A stretch of DNA of 64,000 nucleotides from GCA-2861595 sp035525365 (GCA_035525365.1 DATLEK010000105.1:39850-103849), one strand, 5' to 3'; shown: positions 17,301-25,838, counted from the stretch's first letter. Numbers and translations: made by a program. The notes: generated by a model from the letters alone, not told the origin.

Positions 17301-17806
17301 AAAGGGGGCGAACCGTGTCGCGGGGAGTCGTCACCGTTGTCGGGAGCGCTCTACTGCTCCCGCTTACCGCCACGACGGATGACGAGCCCGGTCAGGCGAA
17401 TAGTCGGGTACACGGGCTGAGCGATCCCGAGGTCGAACAAACCGCGGTGCGCCTTGCGCGCCGATACGAAACCAACCGGGGAGCGACGGTTCGTTCACTC
17501 GAGTCCGACAACGTCGGCTTCGACCTGTTGTCGCTCCGCGGCCTCGAACGGCGCTGTATCGAGGTCAAGGGCCGCGCCGGCGTTGGTCGAGTCGAGCTGA
17601 CCTGGAGCGAGTTCGCCAAGTGCCAGGAACTCGGCGACGACTACTGGCTCTACGTCGTCCTCGACTGCGGACAGCCCGAGCCGCGTCTTTACCGGGTCCA
17701 GAACCCGGCGCAGGCGCTAGCGACAGCCTGGCAGCCGTCGCTTGACGTTCGGTACCGGGTTGAGCCCGAACCCGTCATCGAAGCGGCCAAGGGGGCGCCA
17801 GCATGA
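14381..17806 (+). CDS. SNF2-type helicase with C-terminal DUF3883 domain (DISARM DrmD-like)
   Basis: 1141 residues. Superfamily 2 motifs are complete: motif I D-D-P-G-A-G-K-T at 126-133, DEAH at 228-231, MTATP near 266, and motif VI Q-R-M-G-R-I-H-R-I-G-Q at 576-586. The C terminus (about 1010-1115) is a DUF3883-like nuclease-fold domain with G-F-D-L-L-S and I-E-V-K-G-R-A, resembling a PD-(D/E)xK core. A hydrophobic stretch (GVVTVVGSALLLPL) lies near residue 985. Large helicases of this build occur in DISARM and in DUF1156/DUF499 defence clusters. It probably translocates on invading DNA, with the C-terminal domain cutting or binding it. It heads a six-gene operon, with 27 bases to the next gene. 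Confidence 0.9.
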   Translation: MAVDLDRLCEDATVRLPGSADIVTLVKVKSGPFWEFFFEGPDGPGKVVLSESELASVEVVERPAELRFDGDPVQFRLGVEARRIETAFAYDMAAVAVSNIQPLPHQLEAVYDCFLREPRLRFLLADDPGAGKTIMAGLYMKELILRRAGDRILVVTPANLRPQWVRELSERFQLDFVELGATHFDASITENPWDHFDRLVVSRDFLRTDRAREAFDEADKEWDLAVIDEAHGFTLSVDGRGNIKDRSERYKAAESVARRSHRLVLMTATPHSGRHHSLWALLRLLDIDAWGDRCPNKLEVPAHSFRKVSKEIMRDMAGEKLFKDRHPHRVEYDLVGDEWDLYEAVTDFVSQKLREIRGDSSRSTAGFALTTMQRRVASSTRAIKRTLERRVERIEKALEDPEAYLRNRKAFQASIVDDGEEIDELEEEDRWNREEQALEEWLPDTVFELEAERKALGPLLVRAQEVEAKRTERKLTELLDVVRSQGLKEDRRKQLLIFTEHKDTLDYLVENLSGDFEVAVIHGRMKLADRIAQERFFREKAQIMVATEAAGEGINLQFCHLMVNYDIPWNPNRLEQRMGRIHRIGQTDDVHIFNLIAANTREGYVLNTLLKKMENMGIALGDKVFDVIGQTVATNLRELIEAVLAGEITKEEAAETFGGAEADPATVTRANELLQNALARHHLDWQTERDRASRAEERRLPPTYFERFFLDAVAFAGGRVARRLDAGTLRVDKTPDTLVAMSRMSAGLRRIEPDYARITFDKAVVARPRRSEQEASLPAAELCGPGHPLFDALVSFVIARTSAEVARGAVFFDPDISEPAIVRFLLGDVVDGNGEIVRRTLSVARVALDGRIERGPTSSLFDVVPPTDDIKPAPDSVEPVAAPVDDELIMWARQHLFEPVFAEARDERTQMATIQDDFLRRSFGSLLAQADSAIIAAEEEIDRGVQGAEGRLRKAELLKEQYDLRRERRLEETKRGRTVSRGVVTVVGSALLLPLTATTDDEPGQANSRVHGLSDPEVEQTAVRLARRYETNRGATVRSLESDNVGFDLLSLRGLERRCIEVKGRAGVGRVELTWSEFAKCQELGDDYWLYVVLDCGQPEPRLYRVQNPAQALATAWQPSLDVRYRVEPEPVIEAAKGAPA

Positions 17807-17833
17807 TCAAGCCACCACGCTTGGAGGTCTGTC

Positions 17834-18757
17834 ATGCCTGATCCGACGCGGACTCATCTCGCACTTCGCCTGGTGGGCGGCCAGCAGCGAGACGGCGAGA
17901 TACCACTTGTCGATCTTGCCAAGATCGCTGCCGAGACCCAGGTACTCGTCCGCCGCTTGGCTCGATCGATTACCGATCGGAGCGGTCCGGGTCGAACGCC
18001 GGCGCATCTCGAAGAGCTGACGCAGCTGCTCCTCGTCGGCATCCATGGGGGCAGCACAGTCCTTGAGATCGCGGGGCCGCAGATGGAGGCCCAGCTCGAC
18101 CTTGGCGAAGTTGCGCTTGACGCCGGCGCGCAAGCCGTTGAGGCATTGCTTGATGGGATTGACGCGATTCGAAGGGGCGGTTCGTTGCCCGGTCCGTACG
18201 ACGACATCACAATTCGCAGCCTTGACGCTTGGCTCGCCACGGTCGGTGAGACGGCTGGAGAATTCGAGATTGAGGCAACCGTGGCGAATCGTGAGTGGCG
18301 AATCCCCCGCACGGTCGTCGAGGGCGCGCGCGAGGCTCTGGTCAGGCCCGCTCCACCGAGCTCTGCGCAGCCTGCGCGGAGTCAAGTCGTCGAAGGCGTC
18401 CTCTACGACGCGAACCTGCACACTGGCCGGTATGTGATCGAGGACGACATGGGTCACGCGATTGCGTTGGAGACCTCTATCTTCACCAGCGAACACGTCG
18501 CGCCACTCCTCGGACAGCGCGTGCGAGCGGAGGGCACTCCGCGCCTGGACGAAGGCGGGCGCCTACAGGCAATCGAGGCATCGGTCCTGTTGCCCGCAAC
18601 CGAGATTGAGGGCCTCGACTCGGAGGCGTTCTGGCGCAACATCGAGCTCGACGAGCTGCTTTCTGACGCCGAGCCACTGCAGGCGCTCGAAGATCTCCGC
18701 ATCTCTGGCCTGACCGAGGAGGAAGGCGACGCGTTCCTCAGGGTGATCAGTGAGTGA
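17834..18757 (+). CDS. unrecognised 307-residue protein, possible antitoxin partner of the PIN protein
   Basis: GGAGG at 17822-17826 supports the ATG. I do not recognise a named family. The N-terminal part (THLALRLVGGQQRDGEIPLVDLAKIAAETQVLVRRLAR) looks alpha/beta. Residues about 185-265 look all-beta (GVLYDANLHTGRYVIEDD, GHAIALETSIF, VRAEGTPRL). The acidic tail ends with ALEDLRISGLTEEEGDAFLRVI. There is no catalytic or membrane signature. The gene overlaps the PIN gene by 8 bases, as antitoxin-toxin genes commonly do, and an acidic C-terminal tail is usual for VapC partners. It may neutralise the RNase or act as a sensor or scaffold; both are inference. Confidence 0.7.
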   Translation: MPDPTRTHLALRLVGGQQRDGEIPLVDLAKIAAETQVLVRRLARSITDRSGPGRTPAHLEELTQLLLVGIHGGSTVLEIAGPQMEAQLDLGEVALDAGAQAVEALLDGIDAIRRGGSLPGPYDDITIRSLDAWLATVGETAGEFEIEATVANREWRIPRTVVEGAREALVRPAPPSSAQPARSQVVEGVLYDANLHTGRYVIEDDMGHAIALETSIFTSEHVAPLLGQRVRAEGTPRLDEGGRLQAIEASVLLPATEIEGLDSEAFWRNIELDELLSDAEPLQALEDLRISGLTEEEGDAFLRVISE

Positions 18758-19196
18758 CCCGCCCGGTGTTTCTGCGGGCCCGGTCGTGGTCGACACCGGC
18801 GTGTTCGGATCAGGGCTTGTCCCCTCATCTGGCGATCTCGCTCGTCACTATCAGCCGCACCTGGTCGGCCGGCGCGTGATCGTTGCCTACCAAACGGTCG
18901 CCGAGCTGCGTTACGGAGCGCTTCGCCGCAATTGGGGTGCGGCGACGATCGCCGACATGGAGGCGCGTGTGCGTGCGGCGACGGTTGCCCCGGTCGACGA
19001 CCGAACTGCTGAGGTGTACGCCGAGCTCAAGGATGCGTGCGTTCGGGTCGGCCATGGCCTCGGGCAGAAGGTCCATGACGGCGACCGATGGATAGCGGCG
19101 ACCGCCATTCGCTACCGCATCCCGCTCGTTGCCCACGACGGGATTTTCAGGGACGCGCCCGGACTGGATCTCGTCACCGAGCTGGAGCAAGCGTGA
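18750..19196 (+). CDS. PIN-domain RNase (VapC-like) embedded in the defence operon
   Basis: 148 residues from GTG 18750. All four acidic PIN residues are present: Asp15 (PVVVDTG), Glu52 (TVAELRYG), Asp112 (HDGDRWIAATA) and Asp130 (AHDGIF). Spacing is that of VapC-type Mg-dependent endoribonucleases, which cleave tRNA, rRNA or other RNAs. It overlaps the upstream unknown gene by 8 bases and the methylase by 4, so it is co-translated within the operon and is not a stray toxin-antitoxin unit beside it. It may act as an abortive-infection effector, with the 307-residue protein as its control. Confidence 0.9.
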   Translation: MSDPPGVSAGPVVVDTGVFGSGLVPSSGDLARHYQPHLVGRRVIVAYQTVAELRYGALRRNWGAATIADMEARVRAATVAPVDDRTAEVYAELKDACVRVGHGLGQKVHDGDRWIAATAIRYRIPLVAHDGIFRDAPGLDLVTELEQA

Positions 19197-21868
19197 CCAC
19201 GCGCCGGCTCATCGAAGAGGAGCTTCCCCTCGCCGTCGTCAACGCCGCCTCCGCGCGGGAGAAGTCGTTACGGCACGGCCACATCTCGACCATGCACCTC
19301 TGGTGGGCACGTCGACCGCTAGCCATGAGCCGAGCTGTCGTGTTCGGCACCCTCCTGCCCGATCCCGGCGAGGACGCCGCCCGCAAGGAGATCCTCGAAC
19401 TGCTGGCCGAGGCGGCGCCGTTCGAGGCTTCTGTTCGGCAGGATCGGATCAACCCGCTACGTAAGCTGCTGGTCGAGGCCTACCCCGACGGCCCACCCAA
19501 GGTGCTCGATTGCTTTGCTGGGGGTGGTGCTATACCCCTTGAGGCGCTGCGCCTCGGCTGCGACACCACGGCCGTCGACCTCAACCCGGTCGCCCACCTC
19601 ATCCAAAAGTGTGTCCTGGAGTACCCCCAGCGGTTCGGACAGCTCGATGGACTAGGGAACGACACCCTCTCCGATGAATTCTTGCACTGGGCGGGTTGGG
19701 TGCGTAAGCGGGTCGAACGGAAGTTCGACCGAGTTTTTCCCGCAGACGAGAAGGGCCGCCGGCCTGCTGTCTACTTCTGGGCCAGAACCATGACGTGTCC
19801 CAACCCCGCCTGCAGGGCCGAGGTGCCGCTCCTCACTAATTTCTGGCTCGACAACAGTGCGAAGCGCAGCGTGTGGGTTGAGGTCGACGCTCGACCTGGA
19901 GTGATCCAACTCTACGTCCGAGACGGCCCACCGCCCGATGGTGCGGACATGGCGAGGGGAACCGTGAGGGCGAGTTCCATGACGTGTCCAGCTTGCGGTA
20001 GCTCCGCCGAGGCCAAGCTTGTACGCGAGTACGGCAAGAAGGTTGGTTTCGGACGCCGGTTATACGCGGTGCTCGACATCGGCGAAAAGAGCCGCAGGTA
20101 CCGGGCACCTCGACCAGACGAAATTGACGGTGCAGAGGCTCCAGCGGCGTTGTTGGGGGAGTTGGAGGAGACACCGGACGGCACCTCTCCGCTCCCCGAC
20201 GAGGAAATGGTCAAGTCACAGTATCGGCGTTTCAGCAACCTCGTTTATGGCATTGAAACGTGGCGCGGGTTGTTCAATGACCGCCAGCTCTACGTCCTGG
20301 GCACGCTCTGTCAGGCGGTGCGTGAGGCGCACAGCTTGATGCTCTCTGAGGGCGTGGAATTGGAGCGAGCAAGGGCGATCTCCACTTATCTGGGGCTATG
20401 CGTGGACCGCATCGCCGATCGCAACTCCTCCTTCTGTAGCTGGGGCCTGAATCCTGGCGGTTTCGCAGCGAGTGTCCGCAACACCTTTCCGCAGCAGGCG
20501 ATTCGGATGACTTGGCACTACGTCGAGATCGACCCACTCGGCGACGGGTCCGGAAGCTGGGACAGCGCCGCCCGCTGGATTGCGCAGGTGATTCGGCATT
20601 GCTGCAGCACGGGCAATACGCCAGCCACGGTTCAGCGTGGCAATGCCCAAGAGCTCGCTTTCAAGGCCGACACGTTTGACGCGGTCATTGTGGACCCTCC
20701 CTATTACGACGCGTTTCAGTACGGCGATCTCTCCGATTTCTTCTACGTGTGGCTGAAGCGAAGCATCGGACATCTTTATCCCGAGTTGTTCTCGATCCCG
20801 CTGACGCCAAAGCATCAGGAGGTGATCGAGAGCCGAGCAGACAAGAAGTCACCGGAGTACATATCCCACGATGAGTTTGAACTTCGGCTGCAACGCGCTT
20901 TAGGCGAGCTAAGGCGGGTGGTAAAGCCGACCGGGATCGTAGCGATCGTCTTCGCCCATACCGAAGTCCAAGCATGGGAGAGCCTTCTCCGCGGGTTGCG
21001 AGCAGCCGATCTCGTCGTATCCACGTCCTGGCCGATGCGTTCCGAGATGGCTAGCCGAGCGACGGCACAAATCAGTGCCGTTCTCAATTCGTCGGTGGTG
21101 CTCGTGTGCCGGCCTCAACGGTCAGACGAAGAGGGATTCTACGACGACATAGTTCGGGCGCTGGAGGCCCGTATTGCCGAGCGGCTCGACGCCTTCGAGG
21201 AGATGGGCCTAGTCGGCGCCGACTACTTCGTGTCCGCCATCGGGCCAGCCTTCGAAGTGTTCGCCCGCTACAGCCGGGTCGTGAAGCTCTCGGGCGAGGA
21301 GGTGGATGTCGCCGATCTCATGGTCCTCGCCCGTCAGGTCGTGGCGCGCCACGCCATGCGCCGCCTGCTCGGTGATGACTCCCTGGTCGCCTTGGACTCT
21401 GAGTCGCTTTTCTACCTGACCTGGCGATGGGCGTACTTAACAGCATCTGTTCCAGCCGACGAGGCTTACAAGCTCGTGCGAGCCTTCGACGTCGATCTCG
21501 GTGCGATGTCGGGGAGCCGAGGGTTTGTCCACCAGGAGGGATCGAACTTTTCGGTATTGGGTCCCCACGAGCGGGAGGGTATGAAGCTCGCCTCGTCGCC
21601 GGCGCTCATCGATGTCCTGCACCTGGCCTGCCAGCTGTGGGACGCCGGCAGGCGAAAGGAGCTCGAGGAGCTGCTCGGTGCCACCGGCATGGGCGTCGAG
21701 CCGGGCTTCTGGGCCACCGCTCGTGCACTGGGCGAGGTGGTGCCCGACGGGAACAAGGAGCGCACCATGCTGCTCGGCCTAACCGGCAACCGCGATGCCC
21801 TCTCCGAAGCCGCCGCCCGCTCCACGGCAACAGTTGAGGCCCTCACCCTCTTTAATGATGTGACCTGA
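19193..21868 (+). CDS. DUF1156 adenine-specific DNA methylase with zinc-ribbon insert
   Basis: 891 residues from GTG 19193 (GTGA overlap; GGAG 7 bases upstream). The N-terminal DUF1156 region (LPLAVVNAASAREKSLRHGHISTMHLWWARRP, written in parts: LPLAVVNAASAREKSLR, HLWWARRPLAMSR) leads into SAM-binding motif I V-L-D-C-F-A-G-G-G at 104-112. Two CxxC-like knuckles (C202/C207 and C265/C268) form a probable zinc ribbon. The catalytic motif IV is D-P-P-Y-Y-D at 501-506, the class for N6-adenine methylation. In defence clusters such enzymes mark host DNA or act in a restriction-like role. DUF1156 (COG1743) often pairs with DUF499 (COG1483), as here. Confidence 0.93.
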   Translation: MTTRRLIEEELPLAVVNAASAREKSLRHGHISTMHLWWARRPLAMSRAVVFGTLLPDPGEDAARKEILELLAEAAPFEASVRQDRINPLRKLLVEAYPDGPPKVLDCFAGGGAIPLEALRLGCDTTAVDLNPVAHLIQKCVLEYPQRFGQLDGLGNDTLSDEFLHWAGWVRKRVERKFDRVFPADEKGRRPAVYFWARTMTCPNPACRAEVPLLTNFWLDNSAKRSVWVEVDARPGVIQLYVRDGPPPDGADMARGTVRASSMTCPACGSSAEAKLVREYGKKVGFGRRLYAVLDIGEKSRRYRAPRPDEIDGAEAPAALLGELEETPDGTSPLPDEEMVKSQYRRFSNLVYGIETWRGLFNDRQLYVLGTLCQAVREAHSLMLSEGVELERARAISTYLGLCVDRIADRNSSFCSWGLNPGGFAASVRNTFPQQAIRMTWHYVEIDPLGDGSGSWDSAARWIAQVIRHCCSTGNTPATVQRGNAQELAFKADTFDAVIVDPPYYDAFQYGDLSDFFYVWLKRSIGHLYPELFSIPLTPKHQEVIESRADKKSPEYISHDEFELRLQRALGELRRVVKPTGIVAIVFAHTEVQAWESLLRGLRAADLVVSTSWPMRSEMASRATAQISAVLNSSVVLVCRPQRSDEEGFYDDIVRALEARIAERLDAFEEMGLVGADYFVSAIGPAFEVFARYSRVVKLSGEEVDVADLMVLARQVVARHAMRRLLGDDSLVALDSESLFYLTWRWAYLTASVPADEAYKLVRAFDVDLGAMSGSRGFVHQEGSNFSVLGPHEREGMKLASSPALIDVLHLACQLWDAGRRKELEELLGATGMGVEPGFWATARALGEVVPDGNKERTMLLGLTGNRDALSEAAARSTATVEALTLFNDVT

Positions 21869-22896
21869 TGGCGGCACCAATCCCGAAGCGTGACCGCAAG
21901 GTCTTCTTTGTTGGAGCTGGTCTTTCCTGTGCTCTCGGCCTGCCCAACACTCCCTCGCTGATCGACGAGGTCGAGAAGTTCGCGCGACGACCTGAGATCG
22001 GCTGGCTTGACCACGCAGTGCTTGCGAAGTCACTGGGCGACGCCTTCAAGTTCTTCTACCCCGACGGCCAAATCGACGGCTATCGGCCTGACGTTGTGGA
22101 CTTCTTTTCGTCGCTGCGAACCTTTATCGAGGTAGGGGCCGGGATGCCCGGAACTGGTTTTGGGAATCCTCGCGAACTCCAGCGCACTCTCCCCGCGGCG
22201 ATGGCACATCTGCTCATTGATCGTTGTCGCGCGAGCAACGACACGCTGGAAAAAGGTCACTCGTACCTCGACAAGATCGTGCAGCCGGGAAACATAGCGA
22301 TCACGTCGAACTGGGATCTCCTGCCCGAACGCTACGCTGCGATCAGAAACGTGCCGCTAGCGCTGACTGGCCTTCCTTCCGATGAGTTCGGCTTACTGAA
22401 GCTTCAAGGGTCGGTCGATTGGTGCCTTGTCGAGAACCGAAAGCCCGGCCGCAGCGACGCCGAGTACGCGTCCCTCGCCGAGCGCCTGAATCGAAATCGG
22501 CGCTATCGAACCAAACTTCCCACTTTGGACGGCGATGTGCTTCGGATTCGTGCTCTCGAAGGTTGGAACAAGGCGTGGCAGAAGATCCGCAGTCGTGGAA
22601 CCGACCACCTCATGGTGACGATGGCTCCGGGCAAGCAGGGCGAGATCGTCCCGCTCGATGGGGTATGGCGAGACGCCTACGGTGCAGTGAGCCGAGCGTC
22701 ACTGCTTGAGATCGTCGGTTCGATGCCCGGTGACGATGTCGAGATCCGAACACTGCTGCGGGCCGGAATTCGTCGGCAGTCCAAGGGCGGCCTCAAGATT
22801 TCGGTCGTCAACCCAGCCCCAGATGTTCATGATCGCGTTCGGCGATATTTGCAGCGTTCGATTACTTCGTCCTACGTACCGATCGGTGGAGCCTGA
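21868..22896 (+). CDS. SIR2-like protein (putative NAD-binding effector or sensor)
   Basis: 342 residues; ATG 21868 shares its A with the methylase stop. The SIR2 nucleotide-binding motif is F-F-V-G-A-G-L-S at 13-20. A second motif I-A-I-T-S-N-W-D at 143-150 supplies the conserved Asn148. The third motif, normally K-L-H-G-S, reads K-L-Q-G-S at 178-182. The codon is CAA, so the usual catalytic histidine is Gln180. Active defence SIR2 domains deplete NAD+ to stop phage growth. With the His replaced this one may be inactive, altered, or a nucleotide sensor. The C-terminal half is unassigned. Confidence 0.85.
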   Translation: MAAPIPKRDRKVFFVGAGLSCALGLPNTPSLIDEVEKFARRPEIGWLDHAVLAKSLGDAFKFFYPDGQIDGYRPDVVDFFSSLRTFIEVGAGMPGTGFGNPRELQRTLPAAMAHLLIDRCRASNDTLEKGHSYLDKIVQPGNIAITSNWDLLPERYAAIRNVPLALTGLPSDEFGLLKLQGSVDWCLVENRKPGRSDAEYASLAERLNRNRRYRTKLPTLDGDVLRIRALEGWNKAWQKIRSRGTDHLMVTMAPGKQGEIVPLDGVWRDAYGAVSRASLLEIVGSMPGDDVEIRTLLRAGIRRQSKGGLKISVVNPAPDVHDRVRRYLQRSITSSYVPIGGA

Positions 22897-25703
22897 TGTC
22901 CGAGCTGCACCCATGGCGCGAAGTTGCCCAACCGAGGCCTGACATCGCCGATGGCTCCTTTGACGAGTCGCTGTTCGCCGCCGATCTTGGCCTTGTCGAC
23001 CGCGGTCGGGGACCGAAGGACTACCTCGACTCGGTCACGTTCTGCGAGAAGACGTACCTGACCGAAAACCTCCAAGCGGTGCTGGGCGAGCTGGCCGCGC
23101 GCTTGTCGGGTGACGCTGCGGCGGCGGGTGTCTATCGGCTTCAAACCGAGTTCGGTGGCGGCAAGACGCACACTCTGCTTGCCGCGTACCACCTCTTTCG
23201 TGACCCAGCGCAAGTGGCCGGCACGCCGTTCGTGTCGCATCTCGTGGCTCGCCTCGGGCGATCCGACATCCCGAGGGCGACGGTGGTGGTGCTCGACGGG
23301 AGCGCCATAGTGGCTGGCGCCCCTGAGCGGATGGACGACGGCACGGAGGTGCACACGCTCCTGGGCCAGCTCGCCTACCGGCTCGGCGGCAGCGAGGCTT
23401 ACCGCAAGGTGGCCGAACAGGACCGAGCACTGCTCGGCTCGGCTACCTATCAGTTGGCGGAACTGCTGGAAAACCACGCTCCTTGTCTCGTGCTACTGGA
23501 CGAGACCCTCGAATATCTCAACAAGGCGCTCGAAGTTCGGGCCCACGACGGCAACCTGGCGGGCACGACGCTGACCTTCATCAAGGAGCTGTGCACGGCG
23601 GCCGCGAACGTCCCTGGTGCTGCGGTGCTAGCGACCCTGACCAGCTCTCGGCTCGAGGACTACGCGAGTGTGAGTGGTGAGGAGATGCAGGAGCGGTTAT
23701 CCAAGGTCGTCGGCCGTACGGAGAACATCGTCACGCCGGTCGAGGGTGACGACATCTTCCCGATCCTGCACCGTCGGTTGTTCGCGTCATTGGGAGACGA
23801 GGCCGAGCGGCGCGCCGTCGCCGATGCGTATGCGGACTACTACGAGTCCCTCGGCGACGCCGTGCCCGGGACCTACCGCGAGGCGACCTATCGCGATCGG
23901 CTGGCCACCGCCTACCCCTTTCATCCCGAGCTTGTCGACATCCTTACCAACCGGTGGGGTTCGCTCTCTGGCTTCCAGCGCACACGAGGCGCGCTGCGGA
24001 CCCTTGCCCACACCGTGAAGGCGCTCTGTCAACGAGGACACAATGGCTCGCTCATCCACTCCGGCGATGTCCAGCTGGCCGACGCGGGTATCCGTGCCGA
24101 GGTGCTGCGCTTCGCGGGCGAAAGTTACAAAGCGGCGCTCAACGCTGACATCATCCGGCCCGACGCCAAGGCGCCCGAGGAGGACCGCCGCCGCGGCGGG
24201 CAAGTCGAGGAACTACGGGTTGCTACCGGACTCGCCACGACCGCCTTCCTCAACTCATTCGGATCGGATCGGGTGCTCGGCGCGTCTGCGGCGCAGATGC
24301 TGTTGGGCGTCGGCCGCCCCGGATTGTCCCGCGGGCTGGTCGACGACGTTCGAGACACGCTCGAAAGTGGGCTCTGGTACATGCGCCTCGAAGGAGGTCG
24401 CTACCGCTTCACGACGGAGCCGAACCTCAACAAGGTCGTCCTCGAACGCGAAAGCGCAATCGCAGAGGACCGGATCGAGACCCTGCTGCGCGAGGCGATC
24501 AAGATGGTTGCACCCGGTAGTCCAGTGCTGCGCGTGGAGCCCAGGGTGAGTTCGTCCGCCGATCTCCCCGACGATCCGCAACTATCGCTTGGCCTGCTCG
24601 ACTTCAGCTACCGCCTGGGGGGCACCGAGACTGGCGACACACTGCGGGTGGCTCAGGACATCCTGAATCATCGTGGGGGCGCGTGGCGGGCCAACAAGAA
24701 CGCCGCCATGCTGGCGGCGGCCGACGGACCGGCGATCACCAAGGCCCGCGCGTCGGCGCGAACGCTTGCCGCCCTGCGCGAGCTGAAGTCCGATCGGCAT
24801 CGGCTCGGGCGTTTCAACGCCGAGCAACGCGAGCAGCTGGAGAAACGGTTGGCGGCCGCCGACGAGCGGTTGCCCCAGCAGGTTGCCATGGCGTACCGCC
24901 ACCTCCTCGTTCTCGGTGGAGACGGCAACGGCAGCTCCAAACTCGACCACATCGATCTTGGTCCGGCGCGGGTCGACGCCAAAATCGGTGATCGGGTGCT
25001 GGAGTATCTACGCAGCACCGACCGTCTCGCTGAGGTGCTTGCGCCCGCCGCGCTTTTGGCCGCTCGCTTCGGCCTCCTTCCCGAGGGTACGGACGCCGTT
25101 GAGCTCGACACTTTGCTCGGGTACTTCGCGAGGTTGCCGCAACTTCCCAAGTTGGCTGGCGCACAGGTCCTTCGTGACTCCCTGGCGAACGGCGTGGCGA
25201 CTGGACAGTTCGGCTTGGCCAGCGGCTCGTCGTGGGACGCCGAGGACGCGGTGCTTCGCTTCGGAGCGCGGGTCGACCCTGGCGAGATTCAATTCCAGCC
25301 GGGCACCTGGCTCGTGCGCGCCTCGACGATGAAGGGACTTATCGAGAAACGGGGGACGGAACCCGCACCCGTCGTCGGCGGAGAACTCCCGAAGCCGGTG
25401 TCTCCCGGGGGGGCCGCTGTCGCCGATGGGACAGGGACGGAGGGATCATCCTCGGTGAGCCCTCCGGCTGCGACGCTGCCTGGCGTCACCATCCGGATTC
25501 GCGGAGTTCCCGGCTCCAAGGCCCGCGACGTCGTCAAGGTCGCAGTGCTCCCGCTGAACGCAGCGAGCCCCGACGTGACCATTGAGTTGGTCATCCGAGC
25601 AGAGGGCGGACTCGGCGGTATCCCTCGGGAGACGCTCCATCTGGTCGTGCTCGAAGGTCTCCGCCAACTGGGGCTCGACGATATCGAGGTGCAGGAAGGG
25701 TGA
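22896..25703 (+). CDS. DUF499 AAA+-type ATPase
   Basis: 935 residues; ATG shares a base with the SIR2 stop. The Walker A variant T-E-F-G-G-G-K-T-H at 84-92 is diagnostic of DUF499 (COG1483). Walker B is C-L-V-L-L-D-E-T at 197-204. The segments PFHPELVDIL and FQRTRGALRTLA are further family hallmarks. The C terminus has a Pro/Gly/Ser-rich linker (about 815-850) and then a small alpha/beta domain (VTIRIRGVPG to LDDIEVQE). It is the last gene of the operon. In related clusters it is thought to be a large ATPase motor working with the DUF1156 methylase and a helicase. Confidence 0.93.
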   Translation: MSELHPWREVAQPRPDIADGSFDESLFAADLGLVDRGRGPKDYLDSVTFCEKTYLTENLQAVLGELAARLSGDAAAAGVYRLQTEFGGGKTHTLLAAYHLFRDPAQVAGTPFVSHLVARLGRSDIPRATVVVLDGSAIVAGAPERMDDGTEVHTLLGQLAYRLGGSEAYRKVAEQDRALLGSATYQLAELLENHAPCLVLLDETLEYLNKALEVRAHDGNLAGTTLTFIKELCTAAANVPGAAVLATLTSSRLEDYASVSGEEMQERLSKVVGRTENIVTPVEGDDIFPILHRRLFASLGDEAERRAVADAYADYYESLGDAVPGTYREATYRDRLATAYPFHPELVDILTNRWGSLSGFQRTRGALRTLAHTVKALCQRGHNGSLIHSGDVQLADAGIRAEVLRFAGESYKAALNADIIRPDAKAPEEDRRRGGQVEELRVATGLATTAFLNSFGSDRVLGASAAQMLLGVGRPGLSRGLVDDVRDTLESGLWYMRLEGGRYRFTTEPNLNKVVLERESAIAEDRIETLLREAIKMVAPGSPVLRVEPRVSSSADLPDDPQLSLGLLDFSYRLGGTETGDTLRVAQDILNHRGGAWRANKNAAMLAAADGPAITKARASARTLAALRELKSDRHRLGRFNAEQREQLEKRLAAADERLPQQVAMAYRHLLVLGGDGNGSSKLDHIDLGPARVDAKIGDRVLEYLRSTDRLAEVLAPAALLAARFGLLPEGTDAVELDTLLGYFARLPQLPKLAGAQVLRDSLANGVATGQFGLASGSSWDAEDAVLRFGARVDPGEIQFQPGTWLVRASTMKGLIEKRGTEPAPVVGGELPKPVSPGGAAVADGTGTEGSSSVSPPAATLPGVTIRIRGVPGSKARDVVKVAVLPLNAASPDVTIELVIRAEGGLGGIPRETLHLVVLEGLRQLGLDDIEVQEG

Positions 25704-25838
25704 AGTGAAGTGGCGACCCAGCGGCCCTTGCCGAGCGTGATCGACGAGTCTACGGGCACAGGTTCCGATTCTCGACACACACGCCGCCAGCGTTGCAGGT
25801 ATGGCAGGTCGGGGGACTATTCTAGGAACAGGAGAACC

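Noticed and set aside
14381..25703. A plain class 1 or class 2 DISARM system
   Set aside because: No drmA, drmB (DUF1998) or drmC (phospholipase D) gene is present; the methylase is of DUF1156 type and a DUF499 ATPase is present instead.
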